A stretch of DNA of 64,000 nt, taken from positions 248,001-312,000 of the forward strand of contig NZ_JAHVIA010000001.1 of NCBI RefSeq assembly GCF_019801965.1, in the 5' to 3' direction. This document shows, piece after piece, positions 39,179 to 47,206 of this stretch. Position 1 is the stretch's first letter, and the number at the start of each line of letters is the position of its first letter. A program made the position numbers and the translations under genes. Source of the stretch: Salipiger bermudensis (GTDB taxonomy: Bacteria > Pseudomonadota > Alphaproteobacteria > Rhodobacterales > Rhodobacteraceae). The notes under the pieces were generated by a model. That model did not search any database. It worked only from the letters and a program-made list of their open reading frames with translations, and was not told the origin of the DNA.

Positions 39179-40177
39179 ATGCGCCGCCTGATCCTTGCCG
39201 CCCTGCTGGGCCTCTCCCTCGCGCCCGCCGCCACCGCTCAAGCCGCCTGCGAGGGCACCGACCTGCGCCAGACCCTGAGCGCCGGCGAACGCGCCGAGCT
39301 CGACGCCCTCATCGCCGACATGCCCTACGCCACCGGCAATCACTGGCGCGCCGAGAAGGATGGCGAGGTCATCCACCTCGTCGGCACCATGCACCTCAGC
39401 GACCCGCGGCTCGACGGCCCGGTCGACCGTCTGCGCCCGGTGATTGCCGAGGCCGGCGCGCTGCTGCTCGAGATGCCACAGGCCGAGCAGGCGAAACTGA
39501 TCGGCGCAATGTCCGACCGCCCGGAGCTGCTGCTGCTGACCGACACCACCCTGCCCGAACTGATGCCGGAAGACGACTGGCAGGCGCTGGTCGCGGCGGC
39601 CAAGGCGCGCGGCATCCCCGGCGTCATGGCGGCCAAGTTCCGGCCCTGGTATCTGTCGATGATGCTGGCCCTGCCGGCCTGCGCCCAGGCCGCGATGCAG
39701 GAGCAGAACGGGCTCGACGTGCGCCTCGAGGCGCTGGCCGATGAGGCCGGCGTGCCCACCCTGCCGCTGGAGCCTTTCGACACCGCCTTCGGCATCTTCA
39801 ACGCCGCCCCGCTCGAGGAGCAGATCGAGATGATGTCGATGGCGCTGGCCACCGAGGATCAGGGCGAGGACGGCATGGCCACCACCGTGGCCGCCTATTT
39901 CGACGAGCGCCCCGGCGAGATGTGGGCGCTCTCCGGCATCCTGATGAAGCGCAGCGGCGGCTTTGCCCCCGGCGAGGCCGAAGCGCTGATCGCAGAGACC
40001 AACGAGGCGCTGCTGGCCAGCCGCAACCGCGCCTGGCTGCCGGTGATCCTCGAGGCCGCCGCGACCACTGAAGGCCCGGTCATCGCCGCCTTCGGCGCCG
40101 CCCACCTGCCGGGGCCCGAGGGCGTGGCGCGGCTGCTGGAGGAAGACGGGTTCACGCTGACGCGCGAACCCTTCTGA
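39179..40177 (+). CDS. TraB/GumN family protein
   Basis: A 332-residue exported protein with a signal peptide (about 1-20, ending TAQA). TraB/GumN hallmarks are HLVGTMHLSDPRL (GTxH near residue 68) and AFGAAHLPGPEGVARLL (GxxH near the C terminus), the two metal-site segments of the Tiki/TraB/PrgY fold. Tiki relatives are metalloproteases, and bacterial activity is mostly untested. The protein likely acts in the periplasm. It converges with the M3 peptidase gene, two bases apart. Confidence 0.9.
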   Translation: MRRLILAALLGLSLAPAATAQAACEGTDLRQTLSAGERAELDALIADMPYATGNHWRAEKDGEVIHLVGTMHLSDPRLDGPVDRLRPVIAEAGALLLEMPQAEQAKLIGAMSDRPELLLLTDTTLPELMPEDDWQALVAAAKARGIPGVMAAKFRPWYLSMMLALPACAQAAMQEQNGLDVRLEALADEAGVPTLPLEPFDTAFGIFNAAPLEEQIEMMSMALATEDQGEDGMATTVAAYFDERPGEMWALSGILMKRSGGFAPGEAEALIAETNEALLASRNRAWLPVILEAAATTEGPVIAAFGAAHLPGPEGVARLLEEDGFTLTREPF

Positions 40178-40179
40178 GG

Positions 40180-42201
40180 TCAGGCGGCGAGCCCGCGCCC
40201 CCTGAGCAGCGCCTCGACGCCGGGCATCCGGCCCCGGAAGGCGGTGTAGAGATCCTCCGCCTCCTGCGAGCCGCCCTTCGAGAGGATGAAACTCTCGAGC
40301 TTCTCCGCCGTCGCCGGGTCAAAGGCGTCGCCCGCCTCCTCGAAGGCGGCGAAGGCATCCGCATCCATGACCTCGGACCACATGTAGCTGTAATAGCCGC
40401 TGGAATAGCCATCGCCGGCGAAGACATGGGCGAAATGCGGCGTCGCGTGGCGCATGGTGATTGCCTGCGGCATGCCGATCCCGCGCAGGATCTCGGCCTG
40501 CCGCGCCATCGGATCGCCCGGGGCCGCGCCGGAGTGGAACTCCAGGTCGACCAGCGCCGAGGCCACGTATTCCACCGTCTGGAAACCCATGTCGAAGGTT
40601 GCCGCCGCCAGCACCTTGTCGAGCAGCGCCTTGGGCATCGGCGCGCCGGTCTCGGCATGAGTGGCGAACTCCTTGAGCACCTGCGGCACCTCGAGCCAGT
40701 GCTCGTAAAGCTGGCTCGGCAGCTCTACGAAGTCGCGCGCCACCGAGGTGCCCGAGACCGAGCCGAACTCCACGTCCGAGAGCATCTGGTGCAGCGCGTG
40801 GCCGAACTCGTGGAACAGCGTGCGCGCGTCGTCATAGGAGAGGAGCGCCGGCTTGCCCTTGGGCGGCTTGGCGAAGTTGCAGACGTTGACCACGATCGGC
40901 GTCTCGACCTTCGGCCGCTTGGCCTGGCTACGCATCGCCGAACACCAGGCCCCCGAGCGTTTTGACGCCCGCGCGAAGTAATCGCCGATGAACACCGCGA
41001 GATGCTCGCCGTTGCGGGTCACCTCCCAGGCCCGGCAATCCGGGTGGTAGAGCGCCACGTCGAGCGGCTTGAACGCGAGGCCGAAGAGCCGGGTGGCGCA
41101 GGTGAAGGCGGCCTCGATCATGCGCTCGAGCTGCAGGTAGGGCTTGAGCTCGGCCTCGTCGAGATCGTGGAGGGCCTTGCGGCGCTTCTCGGCGTAGTAG
41201 CGCCAGTCCCAGGGCTGCAGCGCGTCGTTGATGCCATCTTCGCGCAGCATCTCCTCCATATCGGCGGCATCGCGCAGCGCCTGCGCCCGGGCCGGCTCCC
41301 AGACCTGCATCAGGAGCTCGCGCACCCGGTCGGGTGTGCCCGCCATCTCGGTCTCGAGCTTGTAGGAGGCAAAATCGGCGTAGCCCAGCAGCTTGGCCCG
41401 CTCCTCGCGCAGCGCCAGGACCTCGGCGGCGATGCCGCGATTGTCGGTCTCCCCGCCATTGGCGCCGCGCGCCGCCCAGGCCTCGAAGGCCTTTTGCCGC
41501 AGATCCCTTCGCGGCGAGAATTGCAGGAACGGCACGATCAGCGAGCGCGACAGCGTCACCACCGGCCCGCCCTGCCCCAGCGCCTCGCCGGCGGAACGCG
41601 CCGCATCCACCACGAAGCCCGGCAGCCCCTCGAGATCGGCCTCGGAAAGCGGCATGAACCACTCGGCCTCGTCCTTCAGCAGGTTCTGGGTAAACTCCGT
41701 CCCCAGCACCGCCAACCGCGACTTGACCGCCTTCATGCGCTCCGCCGCATCGCCCTCGAGCGCCGCGCCGGCCCGGACGAAACCGCGATGGGTGAGGTAG
41801 AGCACGCGGGCTTCCTCGTCCGACAGCCCCAGCGCCTCGCGCCGCGCCCAGAGATCGGCCACCCGCCCGAAGAGCCGCGCGTTGGCATAGATCGCCGAGC
41901 TGTGCGCCGCGAGCTTGGGAGAGAATTCCCGCTGCAAGCCCTGCCGCGCGTCGTTGCTGTCGGCGCCCGCCACCGAGAAGAACACCGAGAGCACCTTGTC
42001 GAGCGCGTCGCCGGCCCCTTCCATCGCCAGGATCGTGTTGTCGAAGCTGGCGGGCTCGGGGTTGTCGGCAATGGCCTCGATCTCGGCCAGGTGCTCGGCC
42101 AGCGCCTGTTCGAAGGCCGGGGCGAAATCGTCATCGGAAATGCGGTCGAAGGGCGCGATCCGGAACGGCGTGTCCCAGTCGGCAAGCAGCGGGTTGGTCA
42201 T
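40180..42201 (-). CDS. M3 family oligopeptidase (oligopeptidase A / Dcp type)
   Basis: A 673-residue zinc metallopeptidase that degrades short peptides in the cytosol. The active-site motif H464-E465-F-G-H468 (LFHEFGHALHQML) is intact, and the third ligand Glu is in the FVELPSQLYEHW segment. C-terminal SGYYSYMWSEVMDAD is typical of Dcp/OpdA. No signal peptide. ATG 42199-42201 has GGAG upstream; a longer frame is not conserved. OpdA-type and Dcp-type specificities cannot be told apart by eye. Confidence 0.94.
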   Translation of the reverse strand: MTNPLLADWDTPFRIAPFDRISDDDFAPAFEQALAEHLAEIEAIADNPEPASFDNTILAMEGAGDALDKVLSVFFSVAGADSNDARQGLQREFSPKLAAHSSAIYANARLFGRVADLWARREALGLSDEEARVLYLTHRGFVRAGAALEGDAAERMKAVKSRLAVLGTEFTQNLLKDEAEWFMPLSEADLEGLPGFVVDAARSAGEALGQGGPVVTLSRSLIVPFLQFSPRRDLRQKAFEAWAARGANGGETDNRGIAAEVLALREERAKLLGYADFASYKLETEMAGTPDRVRELLMQVWEPARAQALRDAADMEEMLREDGINDALQPWDWRYYAEKRRKALHDLDEAELKPYLQLERMIEAAFTCATRLFGLAFKPLDVALYHPDCRAWEVTRNGEHLAVFIGDYFARASKRSGAWCSAMRSQAKRPKVETPIVVNVCNFAKPPKGKPALLSYDDARTLFHEFGHALHQMLSDVEFGSVSGTSVARDFVELPSQLYEHWLEVPQVLKEFATHAETGAPMPKALLDKVLAAATFDMGFQTVEYVASALVDLEFHSGAAPGDPMARQAEILRGIGMPQAITMRHATPHFAHVFAGDGYSSGYYSYMWSEVMDADAFAAFEEAGDAFDPATAEKLESFILSKGGSQEAEDLYTAFRGRMPGVEALLRGRGLAA

Positions 42202-42304
42202 GTATGAGACTCCTTTTGCCCCAAAGCTAAGCCCGCCCCGCCCGCACGACAATGGCAGCGACACGAATTCAGCACCCCCGCCAAACGCCCCATCTTCTCT
42301 TCGT

Positions 42305-42326
42305 CAAAAATACTCCCGCCGGAGGC
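42305..42326 (-). terminator. Terminator downstream of moeB
   Basis: On the minus strand CTCC-GGCG-GGAG forms a short stem followed by TATTTTTG. A very similar string followed by GACGAAGAG is, from memory, a recurrent intergenic element in Rhodobacterales genomes. It lies about 100 bases past the moeB stop. Confidence 0.6.
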
Positions 42327-42380
42327 ATCCGCCCCGCCACCCGCGCGGTGCCTGCCAGAACGCGCAACACCCCCAAACCC

Positions 42381-42417
42381 GCGAGGACAGCCCGCAAGGG
42401 CTGGAGGAGCGCGGCGC
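42381..42417. repeat. GCAA-loop hairpin repeat, copy 2 (after moeB)
   Basis: Second copy of the 37-base element at 21508-21544, seven bases from the moeB stop. The hairpin is CAGCCC-GCAA-GGGCTG. The C-G closing pair replaces A-T in copy 1, a compensatory change. Confidence 0.7.
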
Positions 42418-42424
42418 CGGGAGC

Positions 42425-43471
42425 TCAGCCGCAGACCGGGCAGCCCTCGCGCCGCTTCAGCGCGATCTTCCGGGTCTCTCCCCAGAGCGCATCGTAGATC
42501 AGCATCTCGCCCAGCAGCGGCTGCCCCGCCCCGACGATCAGCTTGACGGTCTCCACCGCCATCATCGCACCAACGACGCCCGGCAGCGGCCCCAGCACCC
42601 CAGCCTCGGCGCAGGACGGCGCCAGCCCCGGCGCCGGCGCCTCGGGGAAGAGACACTGGTAGCAGGGCGTGCCCTTGCCGGGATCGAAGACCGAGAGCTG
42701 CCCCTCCCACTGGCTCAGCGCGCCGGAGATCAGCGGCTTGCCGGCGGCCACCGCGAAGCGGTTGGCGAGGTAGCGGGTGTCGAAATTGTCGGTGCCGTCG
42801 AGGATCACGTCATACTCGGCAAAGAGCAGCTCCGCGCTCTCCGCGTCGAGCCGCCGGTGATAGGGCCGCACCTCGACATAGGGGTTCTGCGCCTGCATCG
42901 CCGCCTGCGCAGAGAACACCTTGGGCATGCCGATGCGGTCATCGCTGTGGATCACCTGACGCTGCAGGTTGGCGTTCTCGACCACGTCGTCGTCGATCAA
43001 CCCGATGGTGCCGACGCCGGCGGCGGCGAGATATTGCAGCGCCGGCGCGCCGAGCCCGCCGGCGCCGATCACCAGCACCTTGGCCTCGCGCAGCGCCTTC
43101 TGCCCCGGCCCGCCGAGCTCGCGCAGCACGATGTGGCGGGCGTAGCGCTCGAGTTCCGCCTCGCCGAAGCGCCCGCGCCGCTCCGGCACCTCCGGGGCCC
43201 GCGCCGCCTCCTGCGCCACCGCCCGCGCCTTCACCCGGCGCAGCACCAGCCCGTAGGCCAGAGCCAGCGCGCCGAAGCCGCCGAGGATCGCCCAGAAGGC
43301 CGGGCTCTCGCCCGTCGCCATGCGCAGCGGATGCCCGTCGGGCAGCACCAGGTGCAGCGCCAGCACCGCGACGTAGAGCAGCCCCAGCATGTAGAGCCGC
43401 GCCTGCCGCGAGGCCCCCATCAGCCGGCCCACGCCCCAGATCGCCGCCGCGAGGACGAGGACCAGCAGCAT
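42425..43471 (-). CDS. MoeB/ThiF-type adenylyltransferase with N-terminal membrane anchor
   Basis: A 348-residue E1-like enzyme that adenylates the C terminus of a sulfur-carrier protein (MoaD or ThiS). The catalytic domain (about 100-348) has the ATP-binding GAGGLGAPALQYLAAAG, the DVVENANLQRQVIH region, LDGTDNFDTR, and zinc cysteines in CYQCLF and CPVCG. The N-terminal ~80 residues hold three hydrophobic helices absent from E. coli MoeB. No rhodanese domain is present. Its start overlaps the dut stop by one base. Molybdopterin versus thiamine role is undecided. Confidence 0.9.
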   Translation of the reverse strand: MLLVLVLAAAIWGVGRLMGASRQARLYMLGLLYVAVLALHLVLPDGHPLRMATGESPAFWAILGGFGALALAYGLVLRRVKARAVAQEAARAPEVPERRGRFGEAELERYARHIVLRELGGPGQKALREAKVLVIGAGGLGAPALQYLAAAGVGTIGLIDDDVVENANLQRQVIHSDDRIGMPKVFSAQAAMQAQNPYVEVRPYHRRLDAESAELLFAEYDVILDGTDNFDTRYLANRFAVAAGKPLISGALSQWEGQLSVFDPGKGTPCYQCLFPEAPAPGLAPSCAEAGVLGPLPGVVGAMMAVETVKLIVGAGQPLLGEMLIYDALWGETRKIALKRREGCPVCG

Positions 43472-43926
43472 CAGGAGACGCCCGTCGAGCCGAAACCGCC
43501 GGTACCGCGCACGGTCTCGGGCAGGGTCTCGACCAGGTCGAAGCCCGCCTGCACCACGGGCGCGGCCACCATCTGCGCGATGCGGTCGCCATGGGCGATG
43601 GTGAAGGCCGCCTCGCCCGCGTTCATCACGATGACCCCGAGCGGGCCGCGGTAATCGCTGTCGATGGTGCCGGGGCTGTTGGGCAGGGTGATGCCATGCT
43701 TCAGCGCCAGCCCCGAGCGCGGCCGGATCTGCACCTCCCAGCCCTCGGGGATCGCCAGCCGCAGCCCGGTGGGCACCAGCGCCCGCGCCCCCGGCGCCAG
43801 CACGATCTCGCCCCGGTCCGGCAGGTTGGCGCGCAGATCCGCGCCGGCCGCCCCGGAGGTCTCATAGCTCGGCAGCCCCAGCTCCTGGTCGGCGCCCTCG
43901 TCCCACATCACTGCAATCGTCACCAC
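43471..43926 (-). CDS. dut: dUTP diphosphatase
   Basis: Trimeric dUTPase (151 residues) that hydrolyses dUTP to dUMP. All five motifs are visible: [39 protein letters not shown] (catalytic Asp), GDRIAQMV and the C-terminal [10 protein letters not shown]. The first codon appears to be GTG at 43924-43926 (a second GTG follows). It sits between coaBC and moeB on the same strand; the coaBC-dut neighbourhood is common in bacteria. Confidence 0.96.
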   Translation of the reverse strand: MVTIAVMWDEGADQELGLPSYETSGAAGADLRANLPDRGEIVLAPGARALVPTGLRLAIPEGWEVQIRPRSGLALKHGITLPNSPGTIDSDYRGPLGVIVMNAGEAAFTIAHGDRIAQMVAAPVVQAGFDLVETLPETVRGTGGFGSTGVS

Positions 43927-43942
43927 GTCCGCATGTCCTCTT

Positions 43943-44006
43943 GATCGTTCTGTCCCCGCGGGGACGTGTTCAGGATCGGTTCCGTCCCCGCGGGGACGCG
44001 TTCAGG
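43943..44006. repeat. Tandem duplication of a palindromic 32-33-base unit spanning the coaBC stop
   Basis: Two near-identical copies (43943-43974 and 43974-44006) each contain the perfect palindrome GTCCCCGCGGGGAC (43952-43965 and 43984-43997). The first copy on the minus strand includes the TGA stop of coaBC. Each could form a hairpin in the coaBC-dut transcript. Confidence 0.8.
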
Positions 44007-45198
44007 CGCCCAGCGCCTCGGCGATCCGCGCCGCCAGCCGCTCCGCCACCGCGCGCTTGCCCATGCGCGGCCACGCCTCGGCGCCCGCGTCGGAAATCAG
44101 CACCACCGCGTTCTCGCTGCCGCCCATGATCCCCGTTGCCGGGCTGACGTCATTGGCGACGATCCAGTCGCAGCCCTTGCGCAGCCGCTTGGCGGTGGCG
44201 TTGTCGACCACGTCATCGGTCTCGGCGGCAAAGCCCACGACGAGCCCCGGGCGGTCGTCTCCGAGCGCCGAGACCTCGGCGAGGATGTCGGGATTCTCGG
44301 AGAATTCCAGCACCGGCAGACGGCCGGCCTGCTTCTTGATCTTCGAGCCCGAGGCCTGCGCCACGCGCCAGTCGGCGACCGCGGCGGCAAACACCCCGGC
44401 CGCGACCGGCAGCGCGCCCAGAACCGCCGCGCGCATCTCCAGCGCGCTCTCGACCTCGATCACCTCGACCCCCGTGGGCCGGGCGATCTCGGCCGGTCCG
44501 GTGACGAAGACCACCTCGGCGCCGAGATCGCGCAGCGCCTCGGCGATCGCCGTGCCCTGCGCGCCGGAAGAACGGTTGGCGATGTAGCGCACCGGGTCGA
44601 TGGGCTCGTGGGTGGGGCCGGAGGTGACCAGCACCCGGCGGCCCTTGAGTGGTCCGTCGGCCAGCGCGCGCTCCACCGCCGCCACGATCTGCGGCACCTC
44701 GACCAGCCGCCCCGGCCCGTATTCGCCGCAGGCCATGTCGCCCTCGTCGGGGCCGACGACGCTGACGCCGTCGCCCTTCAGGGTCTCAAGATTGCGCTGC
44801 GTGGCGGGGTGCTGCCACATCCGCACGTTCATCGCGGGGGCGATCATCACCGGCGTGTCGGTGGCCAGCAGCAGCGTCGAGGCGAGATCGCCCGCGAGCC
44901 CCTGCGCCATCTTGGCCATCAGGTCGGCGGTGGCCGGGGCGACCAGCACCAGATCCGCCACCCGCGACAGCTGGATATGGCCCATCTCGGCCTCGTCGGT
45001 CAGATCGAATAGATCGCCATAGACCTTCTCGCCCGCCAGCGCGCTCACCGAGAGCGGCGTGACGAATTCCCGCGCCGAGGGCGTCAGAACCGGGGTGACC
45101 GCGGCGCCGCGCTCGCGCAGGCGGCGGATCAGCTCGAGCGCCTTGTAGGCCGCGATGCCGCCGCTGATGATGAGAAGAATTCGCTTGCCCGACAGCAT
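44002..45198 (-). CDS. coaBC: Bifunctional phosphopantothenoylcysteine decarboxylase/synthetase
   Basis: Catalyses two steps of coenzyme A synthesis. It is 398 residues. The N-terminal FMN decarboxylase domain has H74 (EMGHIQLSR), the PAMN motif (N124) and C157 (GDMACGEYGPGR). The C-terminal CTP-dependent synthetase domain has VLVTSGPTHEPIDPVRYI and NRSSGAQGTAIAEAL, and the dimer-contact K of KIKKQAG. Length and domains are standard. It precedes dut on the same strand. Confidence 0.97.
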   Translation of the reverse strand: MLSGKRILLIISGGIAAYKALELIRRLRERGAAVTPVLTPSAREFVTPLSVSALAGEKVYGDLFDLTDEAEMGHIQLSRVADLVLVAPATADLMAKMAQGLAGDLASTLLLATDTPVMIAPAMNVRMWQHPATQRNLETLKGDGVSVVGPDEGDMACGEYGPGRLVEVPQIVAAVERALADGPLKGRRVLVTSGPTHEPIDPVRYIANRSSGAQGTAIAEALRDLGAEVVFVTGPAEIARPTGVEVIEVESALEMRAAVLGALPVAAGVFAAAVADWRVAQASGSKIKKQAGRLPVLEFSENPDILAEVSALGDDRPGLVVGFAAETDDVVDNATAKRLRKGCDWIVANDVSPATGIMGGSENAVVLISDAGAEAWPRMGKRAVAERLAARIAEALGA

Positions 45199-45253
45199 CC
45201 CGCGCCACTCCCTTGCCCGTTACCTCTCCTGTTAAGGCGCGGGCGAGGAAAAC

Positions 45254-46090
45254 TCAATTGGCCGGAGGCTCGGGGCTCTCGAAGGCGGCGCAGGGATCGT
45301 CGCGCTCCACGGCTTCCGCCTCTTCCAGCAGATCGAAGCGGCCGTCCGGCGCGCCACGCCCGGTCTCGCCCTGCCCGAGCGCTGCCACCGGCACCTCGGG
45401 GGCGGCCATCCTCACCAGCGCAGGCGCGCCCCAGTCGGTGCGGGCGTGGCCGTTGCCGGTGATGACGACCACCGGCGCGCCATGCATCGACAGCGCCTCG
45501 AGCGCGGTCTCGGCCAGCCGCGCATCGCGCAGGCGCTGGATGCCGACCATCACCGGCAGCATCTCGGCGGGCAGCGCGTCGCAATGGGCGGCCATTTGCA
45601 GGGCCTCGCGCTCGGCCTGCTCCTCGGCGGGCAGAGCCTCGTCGAGCCCGTAGAAGCCGGAGCTCGGGCCGAAGACCTTGTCGAGCGGCTCGTCGCGCAC
45701 GCGGCGGGCCTCCTCGCGGGGCATCGCGGCACCGAAGATGGCGGCCTCGCCGGCCGCCTGGAAAATCGGGTAATACATCGAGAAATCGGGCCAGCCCGAC
45801 GCTTCCCAGTCGAGAAGCTCGGCAAGAGCCTCCTGGTCGTCCAGATGTTCGGGATGGATCTGTGCCGCCTGCTCGTTGGTCAGCATCTCGAAGACCAGCG
45901 CCACCGGCTTGATCTCGGCCACCAGCTCGGCCTGGCGGGCATGATGGGCGGGGTTGTCATGCACCTCGCCCAGAAACACCAGCTGCGCCTCTTCCAGCCT
46001 GCGCGCGTCATCATCCTCCTGAGCAAACGCCGCGGAAGCAGCCAGGGTCAGGGAGAGCAGCGGGGCACAGAGCTGGACAGGTCGCATCAT
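45254..46090 (-). CDS. ChaN-type heme/iron-related exported protein
   Basis: A 278-residue exported protein with a signal peptide (about 1-23, ending AFA). It has the ChaN (PF04187-type) motif LVFLGEVHDNPAHHARQAE and the VVVITGNGHARTDWGAP segment, the two metal or heme-site elements of the Tiki-like fold. Campylobacter ChaN binds heme dimers, and other members are uncharacterised. The ATG overlaps the rpoH stop by four bases (ATGA), so it is translationally coupled to the sigma factor. No lipobox is seen. Confidence 0.87.
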   Translation of the reverse strand: MMRPVQLCAPLLSLTLAASAAFAQEDDDARRLEEAQLVFLGEVHDNPAHHARQAELVAEIKPVALVFEMLTNEQAAQIHPEHLDDQEALAELLDWEASGWPDFSMYYPIFQAAGEAAIFGAAMPREEARRVRDEPLDKVFGPSSGFYGLDEALPAEEQAEREALQMAAHCDALPAEMLPVMVGIQRLRDARLAETALEALSMHGAPVVVITGNGHARTDWGAPALVRMAAPEVPVAALGQGETGRGAPDGRFDLLEEAEAVERDDPCAAFESPEPPAN

Positions 46091-46965
46091 GCGAGGAACT
46101 GTGCCACCTCTCGCGACTGGGCTTCAAGCGACTTGCGCATTTTCATGAAAGCGGCGGCCTCGAGCTGCCGCACCCGCTCCTTCGAGAGGCCAAGCTCCTG
46201 CCCGAGGCTTTCCAGCGTGCGGGTCTCGTCGCGCAGCTTGCGCTCCCGGACAATGAAGCGCTCGCGGTCGTTGAGCGAGGTCAGCGCCACCACCAGCCAC
46301 TCGCGCAGCTGGTCATTGTCGAGCTTGCCCTCGACCAGCGACGAGCTCTGCTCGCCGTCATCCTCGAGCGTGTCGATCCACTCGCGCCCGTCCTCGTCGG
46401 TGGACTGGGTGGCGTTGAGCGAGAAATCTGAGCCCGAGAGGCGCCCGTCCATCATCTCCACGTCATGCAGCGGCACGCCCACTTCCTTGGCGATGGCCGC
46501 GTGCAGCGTGTGGCGCTCGAGCGAACGGCCCTCGGCGGCGGCTTCGCGCTCGAGACGGGCCTGAACGCGGCGCATGTTGAAGAACAGGGATTTCTGCGAG
46601 GAGGTCGAGCCGGTGCGCACCATCGACCAGTTGCGCATCACGTAGTCCTGAATGCTGGCCTTGATCCACCACACCGCGTAGGTCGAGAAGCGGACGCCGC
46701 GGTCGGGGTCGAACTTGTCGGCCGCCTTCATCAGGCCGAGCCCGGCCTCCTGGATCAGGTCGCCCATCGGGGCGCCGTAACGCTTGAACTTGGCGGCCAT
46801 CGAGATCGCCAGCCGCATGTAGGCGGTGATCAACCGGTGCAGCGCTGCCTCGTCGCGGTGATCGCGCCAGGCATAGGCCAGTTGCAACTCGGTCTCTGCG
46901 TCGAGAAGCTCGGCCTTCATGGCCTTGCGGGAGAGGGTCTGATCGTTGAAGGCCTCAGGTGTCAT
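46087..46965 (-). CDS. rpoH: Heat-shock sigma factor RpoH (RpoHII-like)
   Basis: A 292-residue sigma-32-family factor. Region 2 (YMRLAISMAAKFKRYGAPMG, DLIQEAGLGLMKAADKFDP, FSTYAVWWIKASIQDYV), the RpoH box (SQKSLFFNMRR) and region 4 (RTLESLGQELGLSKERVRQLE) are clear. It lacks the NRYMQEIRKFP-type opening of RpoHI and starts TLSRKAMKAELLDAETELQLAY. This resembles Rhodobacter RpoHII, which acts in singlet-oxygen and oxidative stress. That sub-assignment is from memory. ATG 46963-46965 has GGGGAA upstream. Coupled to the chaN-like gene downstream. Confidence 0.93.
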   Translation of the reverse strand: MTPEAFNDQTLSRKAMKAELLDAETELQLAYAWRDHRDEAALHRLITAYMRLAISMAAKFKRYGAPMGDLIQEAGLGLMKAADKFDPDRGVRFSTYAVWWIKASIQDYVMRNWSMVRTGSTSSQKSLFFNMRRVQARLEREAAAEGRSLERHTLHAAIAKEVGVPLHDVEMMDGRLSGSDFSLNATQSTDEDGREWIDTLEDDGEQSSSLVEGKLDNDQLREWLVVALTSLNDRERFIVRERKLRDETRTLESLGQELGLSKERVRQLEAAAFMKMRKSLEAQSREVAQFLA

Positions 46966-47206
46966 TTGCGTTCCCCATCGATTTATTGGACGGGAGATCC
47001 CGCCTTCTCGCACAGTCTTGTTCCTGAGCAACGCGACAGGGACGCGAATAGTTTCGCGCTGGGGCACATTTTTCTCGGGGCTCGGCGAAAGCCCGCCCGG
47101 AGCAGCCATTCCCTGCGATGATGTGCTGGCGCACAAATCGGAATTTCCGCGCTCCGCGGATCGGCTGTATCGCTGCATCTAGAGCGTTTTCAGCACGAGG
47201 CGAGAG

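Noticed and set aside
43943-44006. Start of a CRISPR-like array
   Set aside because: There are only two abutting copies with no distinct spacer; the unit is palindromic and overlaps a stop codon.
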